Assembly (NCBI GenBank): GCA_013214355.1
Contig: JABSSL010000039.1
Coordinates: 1 to 64,000, forward strand
Origin: Saprospiraceae bacterium
GTDB lineage: Bacteria > Bacteroidota > Bacteroidia > Chitinophagales > Saprospiraceae
Length of the DNA: 64,000 nucleotides
Direction of reading: 5' to 3'
The notes below the pieces were generated by a model. It saw only the letters and a program-made list of their open reading frames with translations, was not told where the DNA came from and did no database searches. Made by a program: the position numbers and the translations under genes. Of this stretch, positions 53,362 to 63,761 are shown piece after piece (position 1 is the stretch's first letter; each line of letters starts with the position of its first letter).

Positions 53362-55509
53362 ATGCTTAGATTTTCCTTCTTAAGCAGGACCATCGCCGTG
53401 ATGTTTGTCTTGGTCATGGTCTCCTGTAAAACAGAAACAGAACCGGCCGTAGAAAAAGGATCTGCGGAGCACATTAAGACGGTTACTGAAGCTATTGATG
53501 ATGATGCCTTAGCTAGTGCTAAGGAAAGCTCAAAGGATTGGCTTTCGTATGGCTTGAACTACGCTGAAAACCGCTTCAGCCAATTGGATCAGATCAACAC
53601 TGAAAATGTTAAGGAGCTGGGATTAGCTTGGTCTTACGATCTTAAATCTGTGCGTGGGGTAGAAGCTACGCCAGTAGTGGTAGATGGGATTATGTACGTA
53701 ACTGGGCCTTGGAGTATCGTGTATGCGATCAATGCCAGAACGGGTGAGGAACTTTGGACTTATGACCCGGCAGTGCCCAAGAGTTATGCCGAAAAAGCTT
53801 GCTGTGATGTGGTAAATCGCGGGGTAGCGGTGTACAAGGGACATGTGTACGTAGCTTCTCTGGATGGCCGGATAATCGCCTTGGACGCTGCTTCTGGCAA
53901 GGTGGCTTGGGAAAAGAATACCTTGATCGACCCAGACAAGCCATATACCATCACGGGGGCTCCTCGAGTATTTAAAGGGAAAGTGATTATCGGAAATGGC
54001 GGTGCCGAATACGGCGTAAGAGGATATATCACGGCTTACGATGCATTGAGTGGTGAGCAAGCGTGGCGCTTCTTCTCTGTTCCCGGTAATCCAGAGGAGG
54101 AGTTTGAAAATGATGCCATGAAAATGGCAGCCGAGACCTGGGATCCAGCTGGCAAGTATTGGGAAGCCGGTGGAGGTGGTACCATGTGGGATGCCATGGC
54201 TTATGACCCAGAGCTAAATCTGATGTATGTGGGTGTTGGTAATGGATCTCCTTGGAATCGTCGTCTGAGAAGTCCAGGAGGAGGAGATAACCTATTCCTT
54301 TCTTCTATCGTAGCTTTAAATCCAGATAATGGCGAGTATGCTTGGCACTATCAAACTACTCCTGGTGACCATTGGGATTATACCGCGACCCAAACTTTAA
54401 TTCTAGCGGAACTGGAGATTGAAGGACAAGAGCGCAAGGTGATCATGCAAGCACCTAAGAATGGATTCTTTTTTGTGATTGATCGAACCAATGGTGATTT
54501 CATTTCGGCTGAGAATTTTGTGGATGTGAATTGGGCTAGTGGTTATGACGAAAATGGCCGTCCGATGGAGATCAGCGAAGCTGAGTATAAAGATGGAGCT
54601 TATGAAGCGATTCCTGGCCCATACGGTGCACACAACTGGCACCCAATGGCCTTTAGTCCCCAAACGGGCCTAGCCTATATTCCTGCTCAAGGAGTGCCCA
54701 TTGTAATTGAGGACAATAAGAATTGGGTCTACAATTCCAATGCGGGTGGTGGACCGCACAATAATCTTGGATGGAACTTGGGCGTACTCGTTTCTGCTGT
54801 ACCGCCACAGTCTGCTCCCTTTGGTCACTTAGTTGCCTGGGATCCAGTCAAGCAGGAAGCGGCTTGGAGAGTGGAGCATATTTCACCCTGGAATGGAGGA
54901 GTATTGACGACAGCCGGAGGGTTGGTTTTCCAAGGAACTGCTGATGGTCGTTTCGTGGCTTACAATGCCGCGAACGGAGAGAAATTATGGGAGAGTCCAA
55001 CAGGAACCGGAGTAATTGCCGCAGCTTCTACTTTTGAGATTGATGGTACACAATACGTGAGTATTGCTGCCGGTTGGGGAGGTGTTTATGGTTTGGCTGC
55101 AGGGCATTCTGAAAATGCTACTTCTGGTAAGGTATATACCTTTAAGGTAGGTGGAACGGGTGAAATGCCAGAGTTGGCGCCTTTCGAGCCTGGCAACTTA
55201 ATTGCTGGGGTAGAATACAATCCAGATGATGTCGCCATGGGCGCGAAGTTATATATCAACAACTGTGTTTTCTGTCATGGTGTACCTGCCGTGGCCAATG
55301 GCGGGGCCATCAAAAACCTGGGATATGTAGATCCTTCAGTCATTGCCAATTTGGAAGAGCAGGTATTCAATGGACCTTATCAAGGAATGGGGATGCCCGA
55401 TTTCACCGGCCGCCTTTCTGAAGATGAAGTGATTAAAATAAAGGCCTTTATCCAAGGTACGGCAGATATGGTACGTGCGCAGATGGAAGCAGCAGCGGCC
55501 GGCGGATAA
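53362..55509 (+). CDS. PQQ-dependent quinohaemoprotein alcohol dehydrogenase
   Basis: A 715-residue exported lipoprotein (VMVSC, Cys near 20) of the methanol/ethanol dehydrogenase family with its own haem. The eight-bladed propeller (about 60-600) has the family signs: adjacent cysteines in KACCDVVNRG (near residues 146-147), which form the ring over PQQ, the GDHWDYTATQ motif near 335 with the Asp expected at the active site, and tryptophan-docking repeats such as GLAWSYDL, GEELWTYD and GEKLWESP. A C-terminal cytochrome c (about 615-700) has CVFCHG near 635 and GMGMPDF with the Met ligand. It oxidises an alcohol in the periplasm and hands electrons to its haem. It is a single gene with a good terminator. 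Confidence 0.93.
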   Translation: MLRFSFLSRTIAVMFVLVMVSCKTETEPAVEKGSAEHIKTVTEAIDDDALASAKESSKDWLSYGLNYAENRFSQLDQINTENVKELGLAWSYDLKSVRGVEATPVVVDGIMYVTGPWSIVYAINARTGEELWTYDPAVPKSYAEKACCDVVNRGVAVYKGHVYVASLDGRIIALDAASGKVAWEKNTLIDPDKPYTITGAPRVFKGKVIIGNGGAEYGVRGYITAYDALSGEQAWRFFSVPGNPEEEFENDAMKMAAETWDPAGKYWEAGGGGTMWDAMAYDPELNLMYVGVGNGSPWNRRLRSPGGGDNLFLSSIVALNPDNGEYAWHYQTTPGDHWDYTATQTLILAELEIEGQERKVIMQAPKNGFFFVIDRTNGDFISAENFVDVNWASGYDENGRPMEISEAEYKDGAYEAIPGPYGAHNWHPMAFSPQTGLAYIPAQGVPIVIEDNKNWVYNSNAGGGPHNNLGWNLGVLVSAVPPQSAPFGHLVAWDPVKQEAAWRVEHISPWNGGVLTTAGGLVFQGTADGRFVAYNAANGEKLWESPTGTGVIAAASTFEIDGTQYVSIAAGWGGVYGLAAGHSENATSGKVYTFKVGGTGEMPELAPFEPGNLIAGVEYNPDDVAMGAKLYINNCVFCHGVPAVANGGAIKNLGYVDPSVIANLEEQVFNGPYQGMGMPDFTGRLSEDEVIKIKAFIQGTADMVRAQMEAAAAGG

Positions 55510-55548
55510 AAGGGAGTTTTTATACCTCATCCGTTTGAGTAGGACCAG

Positions 55549-55589
55549 AAGGAGTGAGTGATTGTACACTTGGCAATGACTCACTCCTT
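55549..55589 (+). terminator. Terminator after alcohol dehydrogenase gene
   Basis: An 11-bp stem (AAGGAGTGAGT with ACTCACTCCTT), with a further ATTG/CAAT pairing inside, is followed by ATTTTTACC. It sits 39 nt after the dehydrogenase stop codon, before the converging cysteine desulfurase gene. Confidence 0.88.
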
Positions 55590-55622
55590 ATTTTTACCTC
55601 ACCGGTGAAAAGTACCAATGGC

Positions 55623-56798
55623 TTAAGCGATGGCTATCCTTTTCCTTCTCGCTTGTAAAGCTTGGACCTTTTCGACTATAGCTTCTCCTACGTAGTCGAT
55701 TTCTTCCTTTGTATTATACTTGCCAATGCCAAAGCGAAATGCCTTATTCCGTAAGGAAGGATCTGTTCGTAAAGCGGAAAGTACATGAGAAGGTGTGGCA
55801 GATCCACTAGTGCAAGCGGAGCCAGTCGAAAAAATGAGGTTGGGTAAGGCCCCAATCAGCTCCTCTCCACTTACTCCTGGAATAGAGATATTGAGATTAC
55901 CTGGGTGTCGGTTGACTGGACATCCATTTAACTGTATACCCTCTAGGGTTGAGAATAGATGGGCTTCCAACTGATCTCGCATTGCCTGTATGGATTTGAA
56001 ATCGCTGATAGCTGTATTGGCTAGGATGTCGATCGCTGTCCCGAATCCAACTGCAGCTGGGATATTCGATGTCCCCGGTCTCAAACCACGTTCTTGACCT
56101 CCTCCGAAGTAGATGGGGTTTAGGGATACTTTATTCCCTTTACGTCTCGAGAATAAGGCACCAACTCCTCTTGGGCCATAGATTTTGTGCGCGGATAGGG
56201 CTGCCAAATCTATGTGCATAGAATCTACATCTACAGGATGCCACCCTAAGCCCTGTGTTAGATCACAGAAGAACTTAGTATTCCATTTTCTACAGATTTC
56301 TCCAATTTGCTGGACAGGTTGTACAGTCCCAATTTCATTATTGGCCAACATGATTGCTACGGCTAATGTGTCATCGCTGATGGCATCATTCAACTGGTTA
56401 AGGTCGATACGTCCAACGGCATCTACCTCAAGCATCGTTACCCTAAATCCTTTTCGGCCTAAAGCCTCTACGCAACGGAGCACGGCACTATGTTCGGTTC
56501 GCTGGGTAATGATGTGTTGACGGTTGTGAGGATTGCTATCTGCTAAACCCAATAAAGCTAAATTGATGGATTCGGTAGCTCCGCTAGTAAAGGTGATTTC
56601 TGAGGGGCGGGCGCCGAGGTAGCTTGCCACCTGATTGCGTGCTCCTTCTAGGGCAGCAGCAGTTTCCCAGCCGGCTCTGTGATTCCCATTCGCAAACTTT
56701 TGCGTGAAGAAGGGTAACATACTAGTTAGCACATCCTGATCCACAGGCGTCGTGGCATGTGAATCAAGATATACTGTAGGTGCTTTTTGGCCTTTCAT
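55623..56798 (-). CDS. Cysteine desulfurase (NifS/IscS type)
   Basis: A 391-residue PLP enzyme from the ATG at 56798, which lies 8 nt after the preceding stop; a GTG at 56828 would overlap the upstream gene by 23 nt. It takes sulfur from cysteine onto an active-site Cys for Fe-S or other thio-cofactor assembly. Class V aminotransferase signs: VYLDSHATTPVD at the start, TSGATESINLALLG, the PLP Lys near 204 in LSAHKIYGPRGVGALF, and the catalytic Cys near 327 in FSTGSACTSGSATPSHVL, in the IscS/NifS long-loop style. It follows a DsrE-family gene so closely that the two form an operon, implying transfer of persulfide sulfur to that small protein (inference). Confidence 0.93.
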   Translation of the reverse strand: MKGQKAPTVYLDSHATTPVDQDVLTSMLPFFTQKFANGNHRAGWETAAALEGARNQVASYLGARPSEITFTSGATESINLALLGLADSNPHNRQHIITQRTEHSAVLRCVEALGRKGFRVTMLEVDAVGRIDLNQLNDAISDDTLAVAIMLANNEIGTVQPVQQIGEICRKWNTKFFCDLTQGLGWHPVDVDSMHIDLAALSAHKIYGPRGVGALFSRRKGNKVSLNPIYFGGGQERGLRPGTSNIPAAVGFGTAIDILANTAISDFKSIQAMRDQLEAHLFSTLEGIQLNGCPVNRHPGNLNISIPGVSGEELIGALPNLIFSTGSACTSGSATPSHVLSALRTDPSLRNKAFRFGIGKYNTKEEIDYVGEAIVEKVQALQARRKRIAIA

Positions 56799-56805
56799 GT
56801 TTGGA

Positions 56806-57174
56806 CTAGAAAGAAAGCGTTTGAGCACCAGAGGCTATCCACTCTAACATGGGGCCAGCACCGACTACTTCAGTACCTCCCACTGTCTTTTGTGCTTCAA
56901 GTCCTCGATGGTTAAAGCAAGGAGAGCAGGCCCAAAGGGTTCCTCCTTTTTCTACAAAACCGTCTATTAATTCATTCAACTTCTTGAATGGAGCCACATG
57001 CGTGAATTCATTGCCCCCTTCTTTACTCAATTCAACCCCATCCGAAGTCAAGAACATTCCTACGTCTAGTCCTTTCGTAATAGCTGCGTTGGCTACCGTA
57101 AAGGCTACCGTGGATATATCATTGTTGCCGTTGACAGAGAGGGTGATCACTAATTTTTTTGATGCTGACATCAT
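56806..57174 (-). CDS. DsrE family protein
   Basis: A 122-residue protein of the DsrE/DsrF-like fold. It starts KKLVITLSVNGNNDISTVAF, then ITKGLDVGMFLTSDGVELSKEG, and ends with VGAGPMLEWIASGAQTLSF, all typical of small DsrE proteins. The motif TLWACSPCFNHRG near residues 79-90 holds two cysteines (C-x-x-C) at the place used for sulfur binding or transfer in the family. It is first in a leftward operon with a cysteine desulfurase. A TACTTTTG promoter box (57223-57230) precedes it. Likely role: sulfur carrier or persulfide-handling partner of the desulfurase; the final acceptor is unknown, as no Fe-S scaffold or tusA gene is near. Confidence 0.87.
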   Translation of the reverse strand: MMSASKKLVITLSVNGNNDISTVAFTVANAAITKGLDVGMFLTSDGVELSKEGGNEFTHVAPFKKLNELIDGFVEKGGTLWACSPCFNHRGLEAQKTVGGTEVVGAGPMLEWIASGAQTLSF

Positions 57175-57496
57175 TTGAAATTTTAAGGTTATTAGTCTGT
57201 TTTTCTTTAGTCGTTATGCCCGCAAAAGTAGGGGGGAAGCTCAGGTTTGCGCCACTTCAATTGAGTGTATGGAGGGTTTGGATTAGATTTTGGACAGATT
57301 GCTTGGATCAATGGAATTTTCTTCGAGTATTATCCTTAACCTAGCTTTCTAGGAAAGAAAAATCATGACTGTTAATGGGTTTATGCGCACTTTCTACTTC
57401 TATTTCTCTAATACTTCTAGTAACTTGTTGAGTACACGCTGCCGCCTCAATTAGTCAGCGTTCATTTATAGTTTCGACGAGAACCAACTCCTATTT
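57175..57496. other. Divergent region between dsrE and sulfatase operons
   Basis: A 322-bp gap. It contains the leftward TACTTTTG box at 57223-57230 and a small hairpin CCTAG-cttt-CTAGG at 57340-57353. No rightward promoter box for the sulfatase operon was recognised and no gene is present. Confidence 0.45.
57223..57230 (-). promoter_or_regulatory. Candidate -7 promoter box for dsrE operon
   Basis: Read leftward this is TACTTTTG, an exact match to TAnnTTTG, 49 nt before the dsrE start codon. A matching -33 box is not evident at the normal distance. Confidence 0.45.
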
Positions 57497-59044
57497 ATGC
57501 GAAGAATTAACAAGCTTGCGCAGCTGATACCCTTGTGGGGTCTACTCTTCCTCCTCAGCTGTACTGAAAAACCAAAAGATAGCCTACCTAATATTCTCAT
57601 TATTTATGCTGATGATATGGGCTATGGCGACCTAGCCTGCCAGAACCCGGAAGCTAAACTGACCACGCCTAACTTAGATCAATTGGCCGCCGAAGGTATT
57701 CGATTTACCGATGGACACAGTTCTTCGGGGATTTGTTCCCCTAGTCGCTTTGCACTCTTGACGGGGCAGTATCATTGGCGGAGAATGCATGGGATAGTGG
57801 GACCTTTTGGTGGGACAGTTTTCCAGCAAGACGAATTCACCTTAGCCCGAATGCTGGATAGCAAGGGCTATAATACAGCTTGCATTGGCAAGTGGCACTT
57901 GGGATGGGATTGGGATTCCATTAAGGTGGAAGGGGCTGAATTATTGCCAGTGCCTGGAGATAGTACCAGGAAAGGGTATGGTCCCAATGATTTTGACTGG
58001 GGGCAGGCCTTTACTGGTGGGCCTTTGGATCAAGGATTTGATTATTATTTTGGCGATGGGACCATAAATTTTCCACCCTATGCTTTTATCGAAAATGACC
58101 GCTTAACTAAAACGCCTACGGAATATCTCACCTTAGGCAAACGGAGTACAAAAGAAGGTAATTGGGAATTTAGACCAGGGCCAATGGTGAAAGATTGGGA
58201 TCCTTATGAAGTATTGCCGACGCTGGAAAAGAAAGCAGTGGCTTATATCAAGCAGCAAAAGCAGGATCAGCCTTTTTTCTTATACTTTGCTTTACCAAGC
58301 CCACATGCTCCTATCATTCCGAATGAGGCCTTCATTGGAAAAACACAAGCAGGGGGCTACGGGGATTTCGTATATCAAACGGATTACGTAGCTGGGCAGG
58401 TTCTGAAAGCTTTGGAGGACCAAGGTTTGGCAGAAAACACCTTGGTCATTTTTACTTCTGATAACGGACCGGAGCGCTATGCCTACCCTCGTCTACAGAA
58501 CTATGGGCACCTTAGCATGGGCCCTTTGCGAGGGCTGAAGCGCGATATCTTTGAAGGAGGGCACCGCGTTCCTTTTGTGATGCGATGGCCAGGAAAGATA
58601 GAGCCAGGAAGGGTTGCTCAGGACCTTATCCACCAGGTAGACATTGCAGCAACAATTGCCTCTATTGTTGATTTTCCTTTGACTATCTCGCAAGCAGTGG
58701 ATAGCTATAATTTTCTTCCCTTGCTGCTAGGAAAAGAATTGGATCAACCGATTCGAGAGGTCGCGATACAAAATACCTTCAAGGATGGATTCGTGATTCG
58801 ACAAGGGGATTGGGTGTTGGTTGAACGTTTTTCGGGTTATCACTCTCGAGTGCCGGATTGGTATTTTGAAGATAGTAAGTACCCGGTAGATGATCGAGAA
58901 CGCCCAGGACTGCTGTTCAATTTGGAGACTGACCTCGGGCAATTTCAGGATCTATATGAAGAAAAACCGGAAAAGGTGGCCGAGTTGAAAGTCTTGCTAC
59001 AAGAGTATCGAGAAAGTGAACGAACTGCACCACTCTTACAATGA
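57497..59044 (+). CDS. Sulfatase (formylglycine-dependent) lipoprotein
   Basis: A 515-residue exported lipoprotein (lipobox LLSC) of the type I sulfatase family. [16 protein letters not shown] supplies the metal-binding Asp pair. The motif [13 protein letters not shown] carries Cys80 in CxPxR form, the Cys that is turned to formylglycine. [11 protein letters not shown], then [14 protein letters not shown], supply further metal ligands, and [12 protein letters not shown] is typical of S1 arylsulfatases. It removes sulfate esters from a sulfated sugar or polymer. It overlaps the next gene by 4 nt (ATGA), showing translational coupling. No maturase gene for formylglycine is in the window. Substrate unknown; the family call is secure. 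Confidence 0.94.
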   Translation: MRRINKLAQLIPLWGLLFLLSCTEKPKDSLPNILIIYADDMGYGDLACQNPEAKLTTPNLDQLAAEGIRFTDGHSSSGICSPSRFALLTGQYHWRRMHGIVGPFGGTVFQQDEFTLARMLDSKGYNTACIGKWHLGWDWDSIKVEGAELLPVPGDSTRKGYGPNDFDWGQAFTGGPLDQGFDYYFGDGTINFPPYAFIENDRLTKTPTEYLTLGKRSTKEGNWEFRPGPMVKDWDPYEVLPTLEKKAVAYIKQQKQDQPFFLYFALPSPHAPIIPNEAFIGKTQAGGYGDFVYQTDYVAGQVLKALEDQGLAENTLVIFTSDNGPERYAYPRLQNYGHLSMGPLRGLKRDIFEGGHRVPFVMRWPGKIEPGRVAQDLIHQVDIAATIASIVDFPLTISQAVDSYNFLPLLLGKELDQPIREVAIQNTFKDGFVIRQGDWVLVERFSGYHSRVPDWYFEDSKYPVDDRERPGLLFNLETDLGQFQDLYEEKPEKVAELKVLLQEYRESERTAPLLQ

Positions 59045-62000
59045 GCAAAATGACTTGGAATAATTTCATAAAGGGTGTCGAGAGACGAGGCTTTACCATA
59101 GGATTGGTGCTACTCTGTCTCTATCTTGTCTATAGTTGTCAAAGCGATCTTAATGGTTCGGTAGAGCTTGCTTCTAAGTTGCCAGAAAAGATCAGCTACA
59201 ATTTCCATATTCGCCCCATCTTGGCAGATCGCTGTTTCTCTTGCCATGGCCCGGATGAGGCTGCCCGGAAATCAGATCTTCGATTAGATCAAGAGGCATC
59301 AGCCTATGCTCGCCTAGCTAGTGGAGGGAAAGCGATTGTCCCCGGAAGACCAAGGAAAAGCGTAGTCCATCAGCGGATGTATAGCGATGACCCGGAACTT
59401 ATGATGCCGCCCCCCGAAAGCAACCTCTCTTTAACGGATTATGAGAAGCTTTTGATCCAGAAATGGATTGAGCAAGGCGCAGCCTACGAACAGCATTGGG
59501 CATTTCGTCGGGTCGAATCACCTAAAGTACCGAAGGCAAAGGATACTGAAATGGTGATCAATGAAATCGATTATTTCATCTTGGAAAGATTGCGGCAGGA
59601 GGGCCTCAGTTTATCTAAGGCTGCCTCTAAAGCACGCCTGATCCGAAGGTTGAGCTTCGATCTTAGGGGATTGCCACCAACGCTGGAGGAGATCGATCAG
59701 TTTGTGCAGGATGACAGAGAAGAAGCGTATGAAGAATGGGTGGATCGCTTTATTGATTCAGACGCGTATGCGGAACGAATGACTATGGATTGGTTGGATC
59801 TGGCCCGTTATGCCGATTCACAAGGCTTACACTCCGATGGCTGGCGTTCTATGTACCCTTGGAGAGATTGGGTGCTCCAAGCATTTAGGCAAGGGATGCC
59901 TTTTGACCAGTTCCTGACCTGGCAATTGGCGGGCGATCTGATGCCAAATCCAAATCGTGATCAATTGATTGCCACCGGATTTAACCGAAATCATAAGACA
60001 ACAGCTGAAGGTGGGGTAGTGGATGAGGAATATCGAGCGGAGTACGTACACGATCGAGTTGCCACGACGGCTACTGCTTTCCTCGGCTTGACCATGGAGT
60101 GTGCCCGTTGCCATGATCATAAATACGACCCTATCAGTCAGAAAGAGTACTATCAGTTTTATGCCTTTTTCAATCAGGTTGACGAATTGGGTATGAGTGG
60201 GGATGATGGCAATGCGGGTCCCAACCTGTTATTGCCTTCGCCGGATACGGAGATCCAGCTGCAAAAATTACGGACAGCTATGGTAGAAACGAAGGCTTTG
60301 ATCGAACAAACCCAGACGGAATTGTTATCACAAAAGGCCTTCATCAAGCAGCTGCAGAAAGAGGCGAGGACTTGGAAAACTGATGCATTAATCCATCTCC
60401 CCTTTGATGAAATTGGACAAGATAAAATCGATGGGAATGCTTCAGTAACAGTAGCTGGAGAGGTAGAGGTGGTGTTGGATGAAGAACGAGGGGAAGTGGT
60501 GGAATTGAATGGGGAGTATGAGTTTGTTACGATAAAGAAATTAGGTCTATTTGATCAACATCAATCCTTTTCCGCGGGCATCTGGGTGAAGCCGGCGGAG
60601 CAAAGAACATCACAAACGATTGTAGGTAATAGCGGGCAGAAAGGAACTTTTTGGCGAGGATGGGATCTGATTTTAGATAGCTTGAATCGCCCCACTGTAC
60701 GCCTGATTCACGCCCTACCGCATGATATTATTGCGATAACTGCAAAAGGAAACATCCCGACTGACCACTGGAGTCATATTGCCTTCTCCTATGATGGTTC
60801 GGGAACGGCTGCTGGATTGAGGTTGTACATTGATGGGCTGCCAGCCGAACAAGCAATTAGCCAGGATAGATTGCAACGAAGCATTTATCCCATTGCCTTC
60901 AATAAGCGTAAAACCAATCGAGGCCTTCGCCTAGGAAAAAGCTATCGAGGGTTCACTGGAGAATATGGCATTTTTAGCGGTCGCCTGGATGATTTTTATC
61001 TCTTTAACAGAGGGATCCTACCAACTGAAGTCAAAGATTTGGCTGGGGTAGAATCCCTAGACGAGAGACTCGCTTTGACGCTGGAAGAACAGCTAGAGGA
61101 TGGAGTGAAAGAATTCGCGGCTATCAATTGGTCTCGCCGTTCCCATCCCTTAAAGGATGAATTGGCCAACTTGCGGCAAAGGTATTTCTCCCTGCTGGAT
61201 ACGGTGCCTGAGGTGATGATCATGAAAGAATCAAATTTACCAAGAGTTACACACATTCTCAATCGAGGCAATTATGATGAGCCTACCGAAATAGTGGAGC
61301 CAGGCACACCTGCATCCATGCTTCCCTTTGATTCTGCTTACCCCATTAATCGCCTTGGCCTAGCTCAATGGATGCTTCACCCCAATCACCCCTTAACCAG
61401 CCGGGTAATCGCCAATCGCATCTGGCAGCAGTTCTTCGGCAATGGACTTGTCAGCACGCCGCATGACCTCGGGATACAAGGAAGCTTACCCACACATCCA
61501 GCCTTACTGGATTGGCTGGCTGCTACGCTAATGGAAGAAAACTGGGATATACAGGGACTGCAGCGCAAGATCGTGCTATCGGCTACCTACCGCCAATCCT
61601 CCCGGTCGAGTCCTGAAAGTCAGGAAAACGATCCAGATAATTTATTGCTAGCCAGAGGCCCATCCTATCGCCTGCCGGCGGAGATGATTCGAGATAATGC
61701 TTTGGCTGCAAGTGAATTGCTATTTGAAAAAGTAGGTGGCCCCAGTGTCAAGCCGATTCAACCTAAGGGACTATGGCGGGAGAAGACTAGTAGTACACAC
61801 ATCCTCCGAAAATATGAAGCAGACGCAGGAAAAGCTCAATATCGTAGAAGTCTTTACACCTTCGTGCGAAGAACTTCTCCGCACCCAGCTATGACCGCTT
61901 TTGATGCCCCAAATCGCAGTGTTTGTACGGCTAAGCGGCAATATACCAATACCCCAATGCAGGCCTTAGTGTTACTGAATGATCCGCAGTTCGTGGAGGC

Positions 62001-62295
62001 TTCTAGGTATCTGGCGCAAACAGCCCTAGAGGGGAACCAAGAATTGGACAAAGGCATTGCCTGGGCATTTAGGAAACTAACCGGGATTGAAATTGATGAA
62101 AACCAATTACAGATTCTCACAGATTTGTTTGAGGAAGAACTAAGTCGCTTTGCAGAAACGCCAACGGATGCACAAGCTTATGCTTCAATAGGCCAGGCAG
62201 TTTCCGCGGCAGAACTTGATCCAGCTCAATTGGCCAGTATGACCGTAGTTGTCAATACCATCATGAATTTTGATGATTTCTACATGAAAAGATAG
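59041..62295 (+). CDS. PSCyt1-DUF1549-LamG-DUF1553 protein
   Basis: A 1084-residue protein, anchored or exported by a hydrophobic segment ([12 protein letters not shown], possible lipobox). An N-terminal planctomycete-type cytochrome c domain has [19 protein letters not shown] near residue 63. DUF1549 (about 165-375) contains [18 protein letters not shown] and a second haem-like site [14 protein letters not shown] near 355. A LamG/concanavalin-like domain (about 440-650; [33 protein letters not shown]) is inserted before DUF1553 (about 760-1030; [42 protein letters not shown]). Paired DUF1549/DUF1553 proteins are very common in Planctomycetes with unknown chemistry. It is translationally coupled to the sulfatase before it and 5 bp from the DUF1501 gene after it. 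Confidence 0.92.
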   Translation: MSKMTWNNFIKGVERRGFTIGLVLLCLYLVYSCQSDLNGSVELASKLPEKISYNFHIRPILADRCFSCHGPDEAARKSDLRLDQEASAYARLASGGKAIVPGRPRKSVVHQRMYSDDPELMMPPPESNLSLTDYEKLLIQKWIEQGAAYEQHWAFRRVESPKVPKAKDTEMVINEIDYFILERLRQEGLSLSKAASKARLIRRLSFDLRGLPPTLEEIDQFVQDDREEAYEEWVDRFIDSDAYAERMTMDWLDLARYADSQGLHSDGWRSMYPWRDWVLQAFRQGMPFDQFLTWQLAGDLMPNPNRDQLIATGFNRNHKTTAEGGVVDEEYRAEYVHDRVATTATAFLGLTMECARCHDHKYDPISQKEYYQFYAFFNQVDELGMSGDDGNAGPNLLLPSPDTEIQLQKLRTAMVETKALIEQTQTELLSQKAFIKQLQKEARTWKTDALIHLPFDEIGQDKIDGNASVTVAGEVEVVLDEERGEVVELNGEYEFVTIKKLGLFDQHQSFSAGIWVKPAEQRTSQTIVGNSGQKGTFWRGWDLILDSLNRPTVRLIHALPHDIIAITAKGNIPTDHWSHIAFSYDGSGTAAGLRLYIDGLPAEQAISQDRLQRSIYPIAFNKRKTNRGLRLGKSYRGFTGEYGIFSGRLDDFYLFNRGILPTEVKDLAGVESLDERLALTLEEQLEDGVKEFAAINWSRRSHPLKDELANLRQRYFSLLDTVPEVMIMKESNLPRVTHILNRGNYDEPTEIVEPGTPASMLPFDSAYPINRLGLAQWMLHPNHPLTSRVIANRIWQQFFGNGLVSTPHDLGIQGSLPTHPALLDWLAATLMEENWDIQGLQRKIVLSATYRQSSRSSPESQENDPDNLLLARGPSYRLPAEMIRDNALAASELLFEKVGGPSVKPIQPKGLWREKTSSTHILRKYEADAGKAQYRRSLYTFVRRTSPHPAMTAFDAPNRSVCTAKRQYTNTPMQALVLLNDPQFVEASRYLAQTALEGNQELDKGIAWAFRKLTGIEIDENQLQILTDLFEEELSRFAETPTDAQAYASIGQAVSAAELDPAQLASMTVVVNTIMNFDDFYMKR

Positions 62296-62300
62296 TAGCT

Positions 62301-63761
62301 ATGCATAGTTGTTCTCAATATAATACTAACTATACACGCCGTGATTTCTTGAGTAAGACTACGCTGGGACTTGGGGCACTTACCCTTGGTAGTTTATTAC
62401 AGCCGGTAGGTATTGGGGCTCAATCTTCGATGATTTCCCCATTGGGCACATTCACACCCGAACCACATTTCCCGCCGAAAATAAAAAGGGTCATCTATCT
62501 CTTTCAAAGTGGGGCTCCTTCTCAGGTTGACCTCTTTGATTACAAGCCGGGCTTGCGGAAATATCAGGGCCAGGACCTGCCTGACTCTGTTCGTCAAGGT
62601 CAGCGCCTGACCGGCATGTCGGCTGGGCAAAAGCGTTTGCCGGTGGCTTCGTCTCCATATGCTTTCAAACAGCATGGCCAAAGCGGGGCTTGGATGAGTG
62701 AATTACTCCCGCATACAGCAGGCATCGCAGATGAGCTATGTTTTATCAAATCGATGTACACCGAAGCCATCAATCACGACCCTGCGGTCACCTTTATCCA
62801 AACCGGCTCACAACAACCTGGTCGGCCGAGCATTGGTTCCTGGATAAGCTATGGTTTGGGTTCGGATAATGAAAACTTACCCGCCTTTTGTGTTTTACTA
62901 TCTCAAGGCGTTGGCGGGGGAGGGCAGCCACTCTATAGTCGCTTATGGGGCAATGGTTTTTTGCCCTCGCATCATCAAGGGGTGCAGTTTCGGGCTGGTA
63001 AAGATGCTGTTTTATATCTAGGGAATCCGGAAGGCTTAAGTCCAGCTGCTCGGAAAAACCAATTGGAGCATCTACGGCGCTTGCAAGAAGACCAATACGA
63101 TAGATTCCAAGATCCAGAGATCACGGCTAAAATTGCCCAATACGAGATGGCCTTCCGCATGCAGACTTCTGTCCCGGAGGTGATGGATCTACAAGAAGAA
63201 CCAGATTACACCTTCGATCTATATGGCCCAGATAGCCGAACGCCTGGTACCTATGCCGCCAATTGCCTCTTGGCTCGGAGATTAGTGGAAAAGGGCGTGA
63301 AATTTATTCAATTGTACCATCGAGGTTGGGATCATCATGGCGCCCTACCTCAACAGCTCCCCATCCTCACCCGTCAAACGGACCAGCCCTCCGCTGCTCT
63401 GGTGAAAGACTTAAAGCAAAGAGGACTTTTAGATGATACCTTGGTCATCTGGGGCGGAGAATTTGGTCGGACCACCTATTCACAGGGAAAGCTTACGGAT
63501 AAGAGTTTCGGTAGAGATCATCATCCACGTTGCTATACCCTTTGGATGGCTGGCGGTGGTGTGAAGAAAGGCCTCACCTATGGCCAAACCGATGATTTTA
63601 GTTATAACATTGTTCAGAACCCCGTGCATATACACGATTTTCAAGCCACCCTCATGCATCTTCTTGGTTTAGACCACGAGCGCTTAGTCTTTAAATTCCA
63701 AGGCCGTCGATTTAGGTTGACGGATGTGCACGGGAAGGTGGTGCGGGATGTATTGAGTTAA
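62301..63761 (+). CDS. DUF1501 family protein, Tat-exported
   Basis: A 486-residue protein with a twin-arginine signal (YTRRDFLSKTTLGLGALTLG), so it is folded before export, which suggests a cofactor or metal. The body shows the DUF1501 pattern of the alkaline-phosphatase/sulfatase superfamily: IKRVIYLFQSGAPSQVDLFD with the first metal Asp, YTEAINHDPAVTFIQTGSQQPGRPS, and near the end VIWGGEFGRTTYSQG, FGRDHHPRCYTLWMAGGGVK, and DFQATLMHLLGLDH. The retained His/Asp sites suggest a sulfatase-like hydrolase, but no activity is established. It follows the DUF1549/DUF1553 gene by 5 bp; these two families nearly always occur side by side, which points to one joint function. Confidence 0.92.
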   Translation: MHSCSQYNTNYTRRDFLSKTTLGLGALTLGSLLQPVGIGAQSSMISPLGTFTPEPHFPPKIKRVIYLFQSGAPSQVDLFDYKPGLRKYQGQDLPDSVRQGQRLTGMSAGQKRLPVASSPYAFKQHGQSGAWMSELLPHTAGIADELCFIKSMYTEAINHDPAVTFIQTGSQQPGRPSIGSWISYGLGSDNENLPAFCVLLSQGVGGGGQPLYSRLWGNGFLPSHHQGVQFRAGKDAVLYLGNPEGLSPAARKNQLEHLRRLQEDQYDRFQDPEITAKIAQYEMAFRMQTSVPEVMDLQEEPDYTFDLYGPDSRTPGTYAANCLLARRLVEKGVKFIQLYHRGWDHHGALPQQLPILTRQTDQPSAALVKDLKQRGLLDDTLVIWGGEFGRTTYSQGKLTDKSFGRDHHPRCYTLWMAGGGVKKGLTYGQTDDFSYNIVQNPVHIHDFQATLMHLLGLDHERLVFKFQGRRFRLTDVHGKVVRDVLS

